NCBI GenBank assembly: GCA_903879775.1
Contig: CAIRMY010000324.1
Coordinates: 1-5,760 of the forward strand
Length of the DNA stretch: 5,760 nucleotides
Source: an uncultured Bacteroidota bacterium
GTDB taxonomy: Bacteria; Bacteroidota; Bacteroidia; NS11-12g; UBA955
Direction of reading: 5' to 3'
Part shown: positions 4,456 through 5,760 of the stretch, piece by piece
Layout of the letters: every line of letters begins with the position of its first letter
Numbering within the stretch: the first letter of the stretch is position 1
The notes under the pieces: model-generated
Told to the model about the DNA's origin: nothing
Seen by the model: the letters and a program-made list of their open reading frames with translations, nothing else
The model's database searches: none
Translations under genes and position numbers: made by a program

Positions 4456-5760
4456 ATGCGGAAAATTATCTTTTCGATTATTTTTATTTTATCTACTCAT
4501 TTTTTGACCGCCCAATTTGTTCAAATTGGCTCAGGAAACTATCTAGGAAATTATGCTGGCCCTGTTAGAACCAACGCCTTGCAAAAGGTTTTTAATAGCC
4601 GATTTGCTTATATTTTTCCTAAGTCTGTTTTGGGCAATTTGACACATGGCGATTCAATAGAATCTTTGGAATTTTTTAGAGCAGATGGACCCGCATTTGA
4701 TACGAGTTGTAAGCTCAAAATATGGATTGGCAATACAAATCGTGCCAATTTTGGTGCAACCAAAGTCTCTTTTCTGTCAGAAATTGCAAATGCAAAACAA
4801 ATTTATAATCAAAATCCAAAAAAACATATTGGCACAACCGAATCATTCTATGAATTGCCGTTTAACACAAAATTCAGATATGATTCTACTTTGGGTGAAA
4901 ATTTAACGCTGTATATTGAATTTAATCAATACGATACACTAAAGGGCGCTTATAATTTTTATTTCGAGGGAAGCTTTAGCGTTGCGGGATATGCCAACCA
5001 ACAAACTCAATTTTACTCGGGAATAACTTTAACAGATAGCCTCCAGTTCATTACCGAATACCATCCAACCATTCGTTTTAATTACCCTCGTTTTGCAAAA
5101 GATGCTTTTGTTAGAGGTGTTTATACCCTTGGTAAAATACCTCTGCCCCTGGGCAATCCCGATAGTGTAAAGGTATTGCTGAAAAATGTAGGTAAATCAG
5201 ATTTGGTCAACTTTAAGTGTTACACCAATTCAATTGGTGCAAACAAACAAAACGATAGCTTTACAATTAATTTGCCAAAAGGCAAAGAACGCTTTTTTGC
5301 TGTTCCTTCTTTGAATCCCTCAAAAAAAGGAATTGATACCGTTTTTGTGAGTTGTAAAGATCAAAACACAAGCAATAATATTGAATCTTCAATACGCTTG
5401 GGGAATGAAAATATTTATAGTTACAGAGATATTACAAAAGGGCCAGCTCCCGGTGGTATTGGATTTAATGGCGCCCAAGGCGATTTTGTAGCCAGGTTTC
5501 AGAGCAATGCATCCAAAGCCATCAATCAAGTTTCTGTGATGTTCGCAAGCAAAGGATTGAAATTTAAAATAGGAATTTGGAGTTATGATAGCCTTAAAGC
5601 GAGGCCTGGCAAACTCATTTATGAAAGCGATAGTTTAAAGACCGTTTCAGGAACCTATATCTTAGATTTAAAGAATCCTGTGAAAGTGAAAGGTTCTTTT
5701 TTTGTAGGGATAAGACAGCTCGATTTAAATAATATTTCTTTTGGGTATCAAATTGAAGAA
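4456..5760 (+). CDS. Large secreted protein of unknown function, probable T9SS cargo, 5' part
   Basis: The frame is open for 435 codons from ATG 4456 to the window edge with no stop. A signal peptide is clear: MRK, a hydrophobic run at about 4-18, then LTAQ with cleavage near residue 19-20. The mature N-terminus (FVQIGSG at 21-27, a short Asn/Gly stretch, then IESLEFFRAD at about 68-77 and CKLKIWIGNT at 85-94) resembles the beta-sandwich start common in Bacteroidota secreted, multi-domain surface proteins. Residues about 233-315 look like a CARDB-type adhesion or scaffold domain: DSVKVLLKNVGKSDLVNF, a middle strand, then GIDTVFVSCKDQNTSNNIESS. A further beta-rich domain begins near 330 (PAPGGIGFNG, then NQVSVMF and FKIGIWSYDS). 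No catalytic motif is visible. A C-terminal T9SS sorting domain is expected past the edge but cannot be seen. The function may be adhesion or surface structure; this is inference from the architecture. Confidence 0.85.
   Translation, partial: MRKIIFSIIFILSTHFLTAQFVQIGSGNYLGNYAGPVRTNALQKVFNSRFAYIFPKSVLGNLTHGDSIESLEFFRADGPAFDTSCKLKIWIGNTNRANFGATKVSFLSEIANAKQIYNQNPKKHIGTTESFYELPFNTKFRYDSTLGENLTLYIEFNQYDTLKGAYNFYFEGSFSVAGYANQQTQFYSGITLTDSLQFITEYHPTIRFNYPRFAKDAFVRGVYTLGKIPLPLGNPDSVKVLLKNVGKSDLVNFKCYTNSIGANKQNDSFTINLPKGKERFFAVPSLNPSKKGIDTVFVSCKDQNTSNNIESSIRLGNENIYSYRDITKGPAPGGIGFNGAQGDFVARFQSNASKAINQVSVMFASKGLKFKIGIWSYDSLKARPGKLIYESDSLKTVSGTYILDLKNPVKVKGSFFVGIRQLDLNNISFGYQIEE

Noticed and set aside
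4685..4906. Plus-strand open frame of 73 codons
   Set aside because: It is out of frame within the long secreted-protein gene that starts at 4456, which has a signal peptide and stays open to the window edge.

Overview
The window is a low-GC stretch of a Bacteroidota chromosome. The supporting signs are a secreted metalloprotease with a type IX secretion (T9SS)-like C-terminal domain, the long Bacteroidota form of NusB, a DUF1573 lipoprotein, type 2 PyrF, a second large exported protein that runs off the right edge, A/T-rich spacers without Shine-Dalgarno sequences, and Bacteroidota-type TAnnTTTG promoter boxes. The sequence alone does not fix the genus.

Layout. Bases 1-774 are the 3' part of an M43 (pappalysin-like) zinc metalloprotease on the + strand. 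Its end overlaps by 8 bp the end of a convergent small gene of unknown function (767-1138, minus strand). A divergent intergenic region (1139-1234) holds three 10-bp-spaced copies of a CGTTTATA-like unit and a clear -7 box. This region drives a tight + strand housekeeping cluster: nusB (1235-2173), a DUF1573 lipoprotein gene (2188-2697), yajC (2702-3022) and coaE (3036-3635), with gaps of only 14, 4 and 13 nt. coaE runs 33 bp into the 3' end of convergent pyrF (3603-4412, minus strand). After a 43-bp divergent spacer with another -7 box, a large secreted protein begins at 4456 and stays open to base 5760 without a stop.

How the genes fit together. nusB (rRNA antitermination), yajC (Sec translocon accessory) and coaE (last step of CoA synthesis) are core growth functions in one probable transcription unit. 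pyrF is UMP synthesis. The flanking exported proteins are typical surface or extracellular accessory cargo.

I see no RNA gene, mobile element, CRISPR array or recognisable defence system, and no strong case for an undescribed multi-gene system. The points most worth a second look are the phased repeats at the nusB promoter, the -7 boxes only 4-5 nt from start codons (possible leaderless mRNAs), an apparent internal duplication in NusB, the unrecognised helical protein at 767-1138, and the large secreted protein at the right edge. No gene-free stretch exceeds 100 bases.
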